From positions 22,137,365-22,201,364 of the forward strand of contig CM047431.1 of assembly GCA_026168455.1 (NCBI GenBank): a DNA stretch of 64,000 nt. The letters are read 5' to 3'. A program made the translations under genes and the position numbers. Source of the stretch: Theocolax elegans (lineage: Eukaryota; Arthropoda; Insecta; Hymenoptera; Cerocephalidae). The notes beneath the pieces were generated by a model. The model ran no database searches and was not told where the DNA came from. It saw only the letters and a list, made by a program, of their open reading frames with translations. Below, one piece after another: positions 21,037-32,861 of this stretch (the stretch's first letter is position 1; every line of letters starts with the position of its first letter).

Positions 21037-22049
21037 AGCATGCGAGCTAGCCGTTATAGCCTCTAAATCAAAATATTTTGCTTTTCGATCGTCTTTGTTT
21101 TTCATTGTTTCCCTATTCCATGTCCCACGTCCTTGTTTTCTCGAATAAATAAGTAAATTATTTTTATTTTTGTTGTTATCGTTAATTTTGTTGTTTTTAA
21201 TTTGTTATATACGTCTTTACTCAGTCGGTAAACGTTACATAGAGAACTTCCCACCCATTCACTCATATAGTCATAAAATAGTGGTAATCATATACTATGT
21301 TAAATAGGCAAAAGTTGTGTCTTTTTAATACGAACATTTTATGTCTGTACATTTTTTTTGTAGAAGTTCTCTATTTCCAGATATTGTACAGTGAATGAAT
21401 GAAAGCAGTTTTTTTAGACAAATGTAAACTTTGTTATAACTATAATATGGTTGTACCGATGTGGCTGGAAATTGAACCAGCACTTTCTTATAAGTAGAGA
21501 AAACTACCCTCAAAGTTTCAGCCCAATCGGGTAATACCTTTTTGAGATATTGGTGGAACAACACTTTTTTCGATGACAAAAATAGAAGGCTCTCCGGTAT
21601 AACGGTCGTGCCTAAAAATAATAACATTTTAACTTTACAATTTTATCAAAAGGCGCGATAGCACCTGCACTCAAGTATGCAGGCGCGTAAGCCCTTATTA
21701 TACAGCTAACTAACCCCTCAGATTTTTTATATTTTCGTACATTTAAAATTATACTATCTATTTATGCAATTACAAATCTCACATCTATTTTTTATATAAG
21801 TTTTCACTTTACAATAAATCCGGTTTGAATTCATAAGTGCATAGTGGAGAAATTCGATGTTATTAAAGTTGCTTGCTGAATTCCGATTCTCGAATTTTTG
21901 CTATTTCCACTTTCTTTTTCATTCGATGGCAACAAAAAGAGATAGCGTCATAGGAGATGCGAAAGATAGAAAGAGACGAAATTTTTTCCATCCTGTGAGA
22001 GAACGCCTACAGAGGTAAAAACTGTTAGCAAGTTGTTTGAGAAGTGGCC
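20946..22049. other. Intergenic, (GA)n and AT-rich DNA
   Basis: A (GA)n run lies at about 21005-21035. The rest is AT-rich, and the short ORFs have no recognisable product. No RNA gene is seen. Confidence 0.5.
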
Positions 22050-22374
22050 GCAAAGAGATATATATATAACTCTATAATATATAAATATTTCGCCGCCGCC
22101 GCCGCCGCCGCCGTGTCTAAGAATTCAGCATTCAACATATATATATATATGTTTTATATATATATGTTATATATATGTGTCATATATATATATATGTTAT
22201 ATATATGTGTCATATATATATATATATGTTATATATATATGTTATATCTCTCTATAATATATAAATATTTCGCCGCCGCCGCCGCCGCCGCCGCCGTGTC
22301 TAAGAATTCAGAATTCAACATATATATATATGTCATATATATATATATGTCATATATATATATGTTATATATAT
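22050..22374. repeat. ~180-bp minisatellite with (CCG)n and (TA)n
   Basis: A unit holding CTCTATAATATATAAATATT, a (CCG)7-8 run, then GTGTCTAAGAATTCAG and ATTCAACATATATA occurs at about 22069-22140 and again at 22249-22325, separated by TATATG-type repeats. A third, shorter unit without the CCG run lies at 33697-33735, on the other side of Gypsy B. B therefore inserted into this minisatellite. Confidence 0.75.
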
Positions 22375-23409
22375 TGTGACGTGTCCACTGGGGATTAGGG
22401 TGGAGTCACGAATAAAACAAAGATAAAACAACTTAGTTAAAAAGATTGCAGGATTATTGCACTTAATGTGCTCTCGAATATTACACGGCAAAGCAGCGGC
22501 TTTGCCGTTTAAAAAGTGCCAGTCACGTTGGCCGCGGTCGCTCGCGTTCGCGCGATTGCGGGCCGTCCCGCACCTAACCACGCGTCGCGCACACACACCT
22601 TGAGGAAGCTGGATTTGGGAGGAAGGAGCACGGCTCACCTGGACGCTTGTCTCCTGGATCCCTCGGACACACACGTAGCCTTCAAAATTGCGGTATTTGC
22701 GTCTAACAAGGTCGGTGGTCGGTCGCAGTCTCTCGATTATCGGCACGCACGAAGCGAGAGAGTTTCTTCTCTGCGTATTGCGCAGGCGCGCCTACTCTCC
22801 CGTCTCGAGTCGTGCGCGCTCGGCTCAGTTCGTACTGGCCGCTCGGGCCGTGATTTCGCTGCCTCGACGGAGATGTCGTCGACGACGTTGACTTCGTGGT
22901 GCTGGATGGCGATTGAGTAACTGCGGCCCTGGTGAGAATACTATCTGCGAGGTAAGCGTTTAAATCGTTCCTTTTTCCTCGATTTTAAGCTAAATCGAGC
23001 CCCTCGAGTTTCTTCGTTGCAGGTGCCGTATGTTGTCAATACGGAATCTTCGGCTCGGAGTGTCCGGACAGCTGGAGAAGACATTCAAGGCTGGATGGGA
23101 CCTGGGGATACAGTACGGGTCATTCCTGGTGCTGGACAAGGCATTAGGATGCTGGATCAACGGAGCAGTGTGTGTGTGTGTGTGCAATTGTGCGCAGTCA
23201 GGAGTCGCATCTCCTTTGCTTCGGGTTCTGCTGCTTAGTACGCACTGTAAGCCTATATCGGTTTCACACATTCGCATATGTGTGTCTATTAGGACTTGAT
23301 TGGTATGTATAGCACGCTTACTTCGCATAGTAAGCTTGACAGGTGGTATACTATACCTTGTCTCGCTATTTTATTTCTAAGTGACATGTAGTATAACTAC
23401 AATGTCACA
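22375..23409 (-). repeat. Gypsy B 3' LTR (1035 bp)
   Basis: It starts TGTGACGTGTCC and ends ATGTCACA. It carries 22501-22710, absent from the 5' LTR. Its left end folds into a hairpin: 22376-22380 with 22405-22409 and 22384-22388 with 22400-22404, with loop TGGGGATTAGG. Confidence 0.92.
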
Positions 23410-23424
23410 ACTCCCCCCTCCCAA
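23410..23424 (-). other. Polypurine tract of Gypsy B
   Basis: On the minus strand this reads GGGAGGGGGGAGT directly before the 3' LTR, as expected for the plus-strand primer. Confidence 0.85.
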
Positions 23425-24112
23425 ACCGAAGTTATCTTACTTACTTACTTCGATTTAGAATACGCAAGGGGATGCACAATGCACACAGAAGTATGATTAC
23501 AATACTAGCTATCAAAACGATTCTAAATAGATCCTAGTACGTAAAAACTTAACTTAAGATAGCCGGTGCTATCTACAGCGGTGTAAAGTGTAACTGTCTG
23601 TGTTGTTTGTGTCGTAAAATAAATTAATTAATTTTTTTTTTCGCATATTTTACTATTAAACTTCAAAAGAATAACAAAAAAATTTTTCCAATTCATAAGT
23701 GTAATGGGTTTCTTGAATTCTGGAACACTGGAATCTGGAACAGCTTTTCTTTTAGAGTTAATCTGTGTAACCGTGTAACACGCTGAGTGTGTAATTATTA
23801 CTTTTCCGATAATTAAATTACTTTATTCGATTTGAATTACGTGTGACTGGCTTACAAACTCTTATCATGCTTGCTTTCCGACCAATTCCGAAATTCGCGA
23901 CATTCATAACCCAAACTAACATGAAACAATCATCCCAAAAAAAAAATGTATTAGAATAGAAAACTTTCATTCATTACTAACCTGGTGAGTTGCTTTCCTC
24001 CGTCGAAAGTGGCTTTACATCGAGATTAAATAATGACATGAATTTAGCTATAATAATGAAACTATTATGAATACTATAGTGAATCAAATACATTATTTGG
24101 TTTTCTTTACTA
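23425..24112 (-). other. Gypsy B 3' untranslated internal region
   Basis: This is AT-rich DNA between the first copy of the duplicated segment and the polypurine tract. No ORF or motif is recognised. Confidence 0.6.
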
Positions 24113-24323
24113 ATGCATTCTTTAATAATTAAAAATTAATTCATTATACTTTGTGAAGTTTGTATGTAATTCGGAATTTATCAATTAACTATTGTACTAA
24201 CTGACATTGTGTGTATATTTTCTCTATATTTGGGAATGGTGTGGGTCTTAAGGGAGTAAAATACAAGTCATATTTCAATAAGTTTTACTAATTTAATAAA
24301 ATAATATAAAAATTTACACTCCC

Positions 24324-25897
24324 CTATTTGGGGTGAATCCTCAGGGCTTGTACCCATTCGTCGTGGCACTCCGGGCAGGCCTCAATGGTCGTCCCGGTCC
24401 TGCCACATCCGCGGCAAAACTTGATACGTACCTCCGGACACCTCTGCCAACTGTGGTCTCGACTTTCACAGTTCCAGCATCCCTGCCTTCTACGGCCACT
24501 GTACGCCGTTGGACGTGGGGCCAGGGTGCTGGACACGGCGAGATTTTGGGCCGGGAGCGACCAGGTTCGCTGGGATCGTTGAGGGGGTGCCAGGGAGCTG
24601 GTGCTGGATGGTGAGGGGAATTGGGGTGGTGGGGAAAATTTTCAGGGACAACAGGGATGGTATAGGTGGGGAAACCGGTCCCGTACGGCGTTCTTTGGGA
24701 GGTGGGATGGTTTGACGGGGTGCTGGAGGGGCGTTTTGGATAGGGGCTAATAGGGGTGGGGGAAATTCGGAAAGAGTAAGGGAAAGGGTATACGGGATAG
24801 GGATAGGGACAAAATGTACGATACGCATCGCATGGTCTTGGGAGGGGTCGTGGTATACTTGGGTAATGGGTCTGGGGAATGCGGGAAGGGGGTCGGGAGA
24901 TTGCGACGCAAGGGGTTGGGGACGGGTCACAGGGAATGGTGCTGGATGGAAATGGGACTGGGAAGTTGGTGCTGGATGGGGTTGGTGAGATGGTGCTGGA
25001 GGGGGCTGTGGTGCTGGATGGGGTTGGCGTTGAGGGACTGGTGCTGGAGGAGGCGGTGGATTCGCCGGGACCTGCGGTTGCTCGCATGGCGCAGGCGGCT
25101 TTCCGTGGCCGACCTCGGCGCCTTGGAGGTCTCTCGCCACTGGCTCCATCGTCTGGCTCCTTCCTCTTCCCTGTGGTTGTGGGGGCCTGTGCCGCGGGAA
25201 GCTTTCGCCGTAGTGGCTCGGCGTCTCCGTCACATCCACCCGGTACGGCACGTAACCCCGGTACCGATACCCTTCCGGACTCTTCTCCCTCTTCGGAAGC
25301 GTCCGTTGAGGCACCGGGGACGGTGGTGCTGGAGGTGTCGCTGGGGTGGGTAGCGTTGCTACGTTTTGGGGAGGCGGGTAGATCGGCGCCTCGCCCATCA
25401 GAGGACGTCGAACTGCCGACGTTCCGCCTCTTCCTCCCCTTCCTCGTAGGCTGCTTCGCCGTTGTAACATCTGGAATAGAAATGGGATTGATATTTACCT
25501 TTGTATCGTCATCTTCTACGATATAAACAGTAGGGGATTTAATTTCGACTACTGTTGCTGGACCTACAAAATTCGGAGCCTGTTTGGCTGCAAAATTTCC
25601 TTCTGCAGAAGATTGTACAGGATTTAATCTAACTATTTTATCTCCTATCTGGTAAGTAATATCCCTTCTATTCCTGTTATAATATTTGGCTTGCCTAGCA
25701 GTGGCTTTATTCATATGATGTTTAACTAGATCGTGAAGAGCTGGAAGTCTCTTCATACGATCTGACCACTTTTCTGAGTCTTCAGGAAGGATAGGAATGG
25801 GATTCTCGAGGTGCTTTCGGATTAGGATGCATTCTTTAATAATTAAAATTAATTCATTATACTTTGTGAAGTTTGTATGTAATTCGGAATTTATCAA
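24324..25897 (-). pseudogene. Duplicated pol tail and ORF3, copy 1
   Basis: Frame 25897-24341 begins with the integrase C-terminal region (YNRNRRDITYQIGDKIVR, then PNFVGPATVVEI) and runs into overlapping ORF3 sequence. Frame 25470-24490 is the proline-rich part of ORF3, and 24536-24324 its zinc-knuckle end (CWNCESRDHSWQRC and CRGCGRTG). This copy lacks the extra T that breaks the pol frame in copy 2, so it preserves the older reading of the integrase tail but is cut off from the rest of pol. It has no promoter of its own and is probably not expressed. Confidence 0.75.
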
Positions 25898-26036
25898 TTA
25901 ACTATTGTACTAACTGACATTGTGTGTATATTTTCTCTATATTTGGGAATGGTGTGGGTCTTAAGGGAGTAAAATACAAGTCATATTTCAATAAGTTTTA
26001 CTAATTTAATAAAATAATATAAAAATTTACACTCCC

Positions 26037-27183
26037 CTATTTGGGGTGAATCCTCAGGGCTTGTACCCATTCGTCGTGGCACTCCGGGCAGGCCTCAATG
26101 GTCGTCCCGGTCCTGCCACATCCGCGGCAAAACTTGATACGTACCTCCGGACACCTCTGCCAACTGTGGTCTCGACTTTCACAGTTCCAGCATCCCTGCC
26201 TTCTACGGCCACTGTACGCCGTTGGACGTGGGGCCAGGGTGCTGGACACGGCGAGATTTTGGGCCGGGAGCGACCAGGTTCGCTGGGATCGTTGAGGGGG
26301 TGCCAGGGAGCTGGTGCTGGATGGTGAGGGGAATTGGGGTGGTGGGGAAAATTTTCAGGGACAACAGGGATGGTATAGGTGGGGAAACCGGTCCCGTACG
26401 GCGTTCTTTGGGAGGTGGGATGGTTTGACGGGGTGCTGGAGGGGCGTTTTGGATAGGGGCTAATAGGGGTGGGGGAAATTCGGAAAGAGTAAGGGAAAGG
26501 GTATACGGGATAGGGATAGGGACAAAATGTACGATACGCATCGCATGGTCTTGGGAGGGGTCGTGGTATACTTGGGTAATGGGTCTGGGGAATGCGGGAA
26601 GGGGGTCGGGAGATTGCGACGCAAGGGGTTGGGGACGGGTCACAGGGAATGGTGCTGGATGGAAATGGGACTGGGAAGTTGGTGCTGGATGGGGTTGGTG
26701 AGATGGTGCTGGAGGGGGCTGTGGTGCTGGATGGGGTTGGCGTTGAGGGACTGGTGCTGGAGGAGGCGGTGGATTCGCCGGGACCTGCGGTTGCTCGCAT
26801 GGCGCAGGCGGCTTTCCGTGGCCGACCTCGGCGCCTTGGAGGTCTCTCGCCACTGGCTCCATCGTCTGGCTCCTTCCTCTTCCCTGTGGTTGTGGGGGCC
26901 TGTGCCGCGGGAAGCTTTCGCCGTAGTGGCTCGGCGTCTCCGTCACATCCACCCGGTACGGCACGTAACCCCGGTACCGATACCCTTCCGGACTCTTCTC
27001 CCTCTTCGGAAGCGTCCGTTGAGGCACCGGGGACGGTGGTGCTGGAGGTGTCGCTGGGGTGGGTAGCGTTGCTACGTTTTGGGGAGGCGGGTAGATCGGC
27101 GCCTCGCCCATCAGAGGACGTCGAACTGCCGACGTTCCGCCTCTTCCTCCCCTTCCTCGTAGGCTGCTTCGCCGTTGTAACAT
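26037..27183 (-). pseudogene. Gypsy B ORF3, proline-rich zinc-knuckle protein
   Basis: Frame 27183-26203 starts MLQRRSSLRGRGGRGG and continues very rich in Pro, Gln and His. The C-terminal part, CWNCESRDHSWQRC then CRGCGRTG and CPECHDEW, lies in another frame (26249-26037), so one frameshift near 26220 splits the gene. The layout (Arg/Gly-rich start, Pro-rich middle, CCHC plus CxxC end) matches the intact ORF3 of Gypsy C. The ORF overlaps the pol tail in another frame. It occupies the place of env but has no signal peptide or membrane segment. A nucleic-acid-binding role is an inference from the knuckles. Confidence 0.6.
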
Positions 27184-27251
27184 CTGGAATAGAAATGGGA
27201 TTGATATTTACCTTTGTATCGTCATCTTCTACGATATAAACAGTAGGGGAT

Positions 27252-30212
27252 TTAATTTCGACTACTGTTGCTGGACCTACAAAATTTCGGAGCCTGTTTG
27301 GCTGCAAAATTTCCTTCTGCAGAAGATTGTACAGGATTTAATCTAACTATTTTATCTCCTATCTGGTAAGTAATATCCCTTCTATTCCTGTTATAATATT
27401 TGGCTTGCCTAGCAGTGGCTTTATTCATATGATGTTTAACTAGATCGTGAAGAGCTGGAAGTCTCTTCATACGATCTGACCACTTTTCTGAGTCTTCAGG
27501 AAGGATAGGAATGGGATTCTCGAGGTGCTTTCGGATTAGGATGGATGGTTCCGGATTTCTACCCAAATTCATAAACGCTGGTGTTGTTTTAAGCGACGAG
27601 TGAATCGTTGTATTTAAAGCGAAACAAAATTCCTTTAAATGCAGATCCCACTCTTTATGATCTTCAGCTAAAAAGCTGTTAATCATAGGCTTTAAATTAC
27701 GGTTTACTCGCTCTACCGGATTCGCTTGGGGTCTATAAGGCGGTGTGGTAGTTTGCTTAATACCGTAAGCATCTAAACGTTCAGACATTAATTTATTGGC
27801 AAATTCAGTCCCATTATCTGTCAACAAAAACTTAGGGCATCCCCATCGGTTTATGATCAAATCTTCAAAAGCTTGCCATACACTTTTAGCGTCTGCCTTC
27901 CTAAGTGGCTGAATTTCTACGTAACGAGTGAATAAATCTTCAAAAACAATTACGTATCTGAAACCTCGTTTAGATTTTGGCTTCGGGCCCATAATATCGG
28001 CAGCCACAACTTTCCATGGTCCCTCGATATTTCTTTCACCCATTAGCCCTGCCGGGGGCAATTGGCAACTTTTGTGGATTTGACATTCATGACACGATCG
28101 GACATAACAAGAGGTATCGTAAAAATAACCTGGCCAATAATAATAAGTCGCAAGACGTGCGTAAGTTTTTTCTATGCCTAAATGTGCTGATTGAGGAGTA
28201 TTATGTGCTTCGAAAAGAGCTTGGGGTCTGTTTGATGCTGGAAGAACTAATTTCCACGCATCCAAATCAGGGAACAATGGAACGACTAATGGGTTTGGAC
28301 GATGTGCGTAAAGAAAACCACTCTCGATTTTAAAATCGGGATACTTAGCTGGAAATTTCCGTACGTTCTCCATTTTTCGTATGTACCATGGATCATCTAT
28401 GTGAGTCGGAACTACAGCTGCTACTTCTGACTCTTCCCACGCTCTTGATAAAGCGTCCGGAACTTGATGCAAAGCACCTTTACGATGTACGAAATTGATA
28501 TCGTAATTTTGTAGCGCTGTATTCCATCGTGACAGTCGGCCTGCAGGGTCTTTGAGATTATTTAACCAAAAAAGACTGCAATGGTCTGTTATTACGGTAA
28601 ACTGTTCTCCTTGAAGATACCCTTTAAGCCTATCTGCTGACCACAGAACCGCTAAACACTCTATTTCAATTACAGTGTAATTGCGTTCTGCTTTGGTCAT
28701 TGTTCTACTCACATAGTAGATTGGATGTTCCTCCCCATCAATTACCTGCGTAAGCACACCTGCTATCGCGTAATTGCTTGCGTCCGTCTGCAACGTAAAG
28801 GGTAAGGTGAGATTGGGTCGTGCTAGAATGGGTGCTTGAGTAAGGGATATTTTCAGTTTTTCAAAGGCTGTCTGTTGCTCTGCATCCCAGTGCCAACGAA
28901 CACCTTTTCTAGTTAACTGAGTAAGGGGGTTTTTTATTTCGGATAGATTCGGAATAAACCGGGAATACCATCCGATCATCCCTAGGAATCTGCGGAGTTG
29001 CTTGAGGTTTTTGGGTGCTGGATATTCGATTACGGGTTTAGTTTTGTCGGGATCAGTACACAGACCATGTTCATTTACAACACAACCAAGATATTTTACT
29101 TCGGCACAGCAAAATTCTGACTTATCTCGATTAAGTTGTAAATTCACTTCTTTTAACGCCTTCAGTACTTTACTTAACCAGAAAACATGATCTTTAAACG
29201 TTTGGGTTACAATAATTATATCGTCTAAGTACACGAAAACATGTGGTTCCCAATCTGGTTTGATTAGTTTTTCCATGATCTTCTGGAAAATAGCTGGAGC
29301 GTTTGTTAAGCCGTAGGGCATTCTCTTGAAGTGGTGTAGGCCTCGTCCCGGTATGCCAAATGCAGGTATTTCTTTACTGCCTTCTTCTAGTAAAATCTGA
29401 TGATAAGCTTGCGACAAATCTAATTTTGAGATATACTTTGCTCCTCTTAACTTATCTAGTATATCATCCATATTTTTTAATGGATAAGCAAATCTTTTTG
29501 TTACTTTATTGACCTGCCGATAGTCAATACAAAATCGGTATTTGCCGTCAGCTTTTGGTACTATTACTGGGCAACTACACCAAGGACTCTCTGATGGTTC
29601 TATTATGTCTACTTTTAACATATGGTCTACCTCTTCTTGCCCTGCTTTCAACATCTTTGCTGAGTACTTCCTCATCCTTTGTCTTATAGGCTCGTGACCC
29701 TGGACATTTATTTTGTGGTAAGCCAAAGTTGTTGCACCAAGTGTTCTCGGAGTTTTCGGGATAAGACTGTCTAGGACCTTTTTTATTTGTTTTTCCTCTT
29801 CTACTGACGCTTGACGAAGGTCATCTATACTAGCTAGTGCTGGAAGGTAGCTGGGATCTTGCCCATAGGGATAAAACTGATGAACTTCCCCTGCTGGTGT
29901 CCACCATGTGTCGTTTCCGAAGTCTATCTTGAGTTCAAATAAACGTTTGAAATCAATTCCCAAGATACACTCGTACTGTAGTCCATCTGCTACTCGGAAA
30001 GGTAAGGTTTTCTCAATTCCATCGATACTAACCGTTACGTCTAATTTTCCTTCCACAGGAACTGATATCCCATTGGCTACGCTTACGGCGCCCTTGCAAG
30101 GTTTAAATTTCCCGCTAAACTGTTTTCCTAAACCTTTTCCTATATAGGAATAAACAGATCCGGCGTCTAAAAGTCCTATCATCTTTCTTCCGTTTAGTTC
30201 TATCGAGAAAAA
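27252..30212 (-). pseudogene. pol: Gypsy B pol: protease, RT, RNase H, integrase
   Basis: A long frame (start counted at 30182, but open to the TAG at 30215-30213) with aspartic protease (GLLDAGS, where the canonical triplet is DTG or DSG), RT (KLDLSQAY with D255, YLDD at 318-321), RNase H (TDASNYAIAG, then TDHCSLFWL) and integrase (HLGIEKTYARL...CHEC; DDE in VAADIMG, LTDNGTEF, NPVERVN near residues 730, 790 and 825). An extra T near 27284 shifts the frame in the GPY/F region and ends the protein at 27252. The tail, with RRGRPRKAA (about 26813-26831), lies in the next frame. Otherwise complete and of normal Gypsy length. Confidence 0.9.
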
Positions 30213-32731
30213 CTACCTAGGCTCAAGCTTACCTAACGGATGCCTTTGGATGAGTGAATCTGGTGATAGGACAGCGGTTGAAAACATATTTTCTACTACG
30301 CTGTTATTCGACTTATCTCCCGATTCATCCGACAGTTTAACTATTTTTACCGTTGGTGCTGGAGAGGAATTTTTCCTTTTATTTTTGGGTGCTCTGCAAG
30401 AATTGTCTGGGCAATCATAGGACCAATGACCTGTGATGCCGCATGTGTGGCAAGTGTCTGTTTCCTTATTCCTTGTTTTGCCATTATTTTCAGTAGTGGG
30501 GCTATCTGTCCCGGTTTTCTGTTCTCCATTATTACCATTTCCAGCTGGGGCCTGTTTGTTCTTCTCATTTGGCCCTTTTCCATTTTGATTTGTTCCGTTT
30601 CGCTTTTTATTATAAGATTTTCTATTATTTCCTTTGGGGTTATACGACGGGGGGTTTGAGGGTGCTGGAGGTTGCTGTAAGGCGGCAGCAGGTGCCTCTT
30701 CGTGCGTGGTGCCTGCATCACTGACATTCCCAGCGATTGCAGCAGTTTTACCAGACTTTTTTATTTTTACTGGTTCGTACGCGGAGTTGAAGAGTTGCTC
30801 GTCGTCTTCTACTGGCGGAGGTCGGTAGCGTGTGTCTTGGCGTTTGCGTGCTTCTTCCTTCTTTCCTAGCAACTGCAATTCCAAAAACGATGAAAATTGG
30901 TCTTTGTCGATTCTTCGCCTATGATCTGGATGCCAAGGGGCATTGGAGGCTTCAACTGATTCAATAAGTTGCGGAATTTCGAAAGATATGTCGAAATATC
31001 TTCTTGTGGTCCCTGTGTTCTTACCATTATCCTTTTTCTTACTTGATATTGTAAGTCTTCTTTACAATATTGGAGTCTAAATGCTTGTTGAAAGTCTTCC
31101 AATGTCAACCAATTGCGATGTTCTCTGCGAAACCAACACCAGACATCTTCATCCAGTACTACTGGCAATGACCTAGTGATGTCATCCATAGTCAATTGGT
31201 ATGAGCGTGCACATTCCGTCAAATTTACTAGGAATGACTCTGGATCGTTTCTTTTATCACCTTTAAATTCAATATGCCATTGTTTTAGAATTTCGCTGAC
31301 ACGTTTCTCTCTTTGGAAGGTTGAATTATCCAAAAATGATCCTTCTCGCCTGGTGCTTGACTGGGGGTAGGGTTGGGAATAATTGTAGGGATATTGTCTA
31401 AAATTATTTTGTGATGGTGCTGGAGGAATATTATATTGGGATTGTGGCATAACTGGAGGCTGTCGTTCGAGATTAGGATTAGATGAACTAGTATAATTTC
31501 GTGGGAATTGCTGGACGGTTCTAGGATTTTCCTGTTGCTGGAAGGAATTGTTTTGGGTGTAAGAAGGCTGCTGGATCGGTTCATGCTGATCGTAATACTG
31601 TCGTTTGTTTCCTATTCGGTACCTCGTTTCGTTCGAACTACTCGTTGCAGGTATTGGTCTTTCACAATTTCTCGTGAATTCATCACTAAATCTCACTCCT
31701 TGTCTCCTATTACCCGCCTGAGTGTAGATTGGAAATGTTCTATTCTCCAGATCTTCCTCCGTTATTTGTGGAACACGTGATTCATGGCTCTGAACATTTT
31801 GCGGAAGATTGATTGTAATTGGATTTCTCGGCCTCGGAGTTGGTGGTGATCTCACGTTATCTGTGTTTGTGTTAGTTGCCACAAACTGTGTAATTTGCAA
31901 ATACGATGTTTGATCATATCCGCCTGCATTTCCCGAATTAAAACTCGCACTTAAAAATTGTCTATCTTGAAATCTAAATTGAACCTGATCTGCCGCGTTT
32001 TGTTCATTTTGTCTATGTTCTATCACATTTCCGTGTACTGGATGTTGGGTGGATTGCGCGCATGGGAGATTAATACTATTACTATGTAAATTATAATTAT
32101 TATCTGGGTGCTGGAGGGGTTCTGACATTGAAGTGGGCAATGGAATGTTCAAATGTAATCTAACATTAGCATTTGTCGTTACCACATTTTCTCCGCCAAT
32201 CAGTGCTGTCGAATTCCGCGAATTGCTGAAAGTTAACGGATCTGCATATGGTCCCAATGTTTGACCTGTCGGCAATTGCCCATGAATACGTGGGTAAGCA
32301 CCAGTGTGCACTTCCATGTTATCCATTGGTACCGTAGGATTTCCCGCTGTAATTCCCCTACTTACTGGCCTCATGATGGACGGATTCCTCCATGTGCCAG
32401 CTAAGTAATTTTCCCCTTCTGAGGTTGAATTCAAATTTCTATTACCGGGTATATCCAATGGAACGAAATTCGCCTCGTCTACTTCAGGATCCCAATATGC
32501 CGCCGCTAACCCGAAACATTTCCGTGTTTCATATCTTTCTACTCGATTTCTTATATTATACATGGAATCTGTGGCGTTTAAATTTTTTAGATCGGCATAT
32601 TGTAGTATTTCTTGATTACTACAATGAAAAACATTTTGCCGTATCCGCTGGATGCCCTCTTCCAACGATAACCTAGTATAATCCTCCTCTGCCAACGTAT
32701 GCAGAGTCAAACTTCCATTTAGTTCTGACAT
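30213..32731 (-). pseudogene. gag: Gypsy B gag (frameshifted)
   Basis: The structural protein that packages the RNA. Frame 32731-30866 has the N-terminal block shared with Gypsy C (RNRVERYETRKCFGLAAAYW), a Gln/Asn-rich middle and the capsid-like Retrotrans_gag region (WHIEFKGDKRNDPESFLVNL and FQQAFRLQY). About 30 nt are missing after LKPPMP compared with Gypsy C, which shifts the frame near 30945. The rest continues in frame 30884-30213 with FSSFLELQLLGKKEEARK and one zinc knuckle, CHTCGITGHWSYDC. It ends at TAG 30215-30213. Pol follows in the same frame directly after this stop, unlike Gypsy C, where pol is in the -1 frame. Confidence 0.85.
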
Positions 32732-32847
32732 TTTGAGGATTTCTTAAAACCACTTTCGACGCTTCCTCCGTGTGTGCGCAATATGGCGGATTAATACTCG
32801 AATAAATCCCGAAGTCCACGATCACAATTATTTTTTTTGGATCAAAA
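32732..32847 (-). other. Gypsy B leader
   Basis: Short untranslated region between the primer-binding site and the gag start; AT-rich with a T-run. Confidence 0.7.
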
Positions 32848-32861
32848 GGTCACGGTCGCCA
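32848..32861 (-). other. Gypsy B primer-binding site (tRNA-Arg type)
   Basis: The plus strand reads GGTCACGGTCGCCA, which looks like the 3' end of an insect tRNA-Arg (acceptor ...CACGGTCG plus CCA). On the element strand it is TGGCGACCGTGACC immediately after the 5' LTR. Assigned from memory of the tRNA acceptor sequence. Confidence 0.75.

Larger units (their letters stand above)
24113..27543 (-). repeat. 1713-bp tandem duplication inside Gypsy B
   Basis: Copies at 24113-25829 and 25827-27543 are near-identical; I see one-base length differences near 24131/25845 and 25570/27284. The unit spans the integrase tail, ORF3 and part of the 3' untranslated DNA. At the junction GGATG is followed by CATTC, so the two breakpoints share the 3-bp microhomology ATG. 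This points to a recent duplication by replication slippage or end joining after the element inserted. Confidence 0.95.

Noticed and set aside
22044..22379. ORF of Ala and Tyr/Ile runs
   Set aside because: Translation of (CCG)n and (TA)n microsatellites.
22516..22920. ORFs of 134 and 67 codons, also near 32944-33198
   Set aside because: Lie in the Gypsy B LTRs and are disturbed by the 210-bp length difference; no motif.
24814..25526. Plus-strand ORFs of 179 and 215 codons (repeated at 26527-27239)
   Set aside because: Shadows opposite the proline-rich ORF3 of Gypsy B; skewed GC composition leaves several frames open, and no domain is seen.
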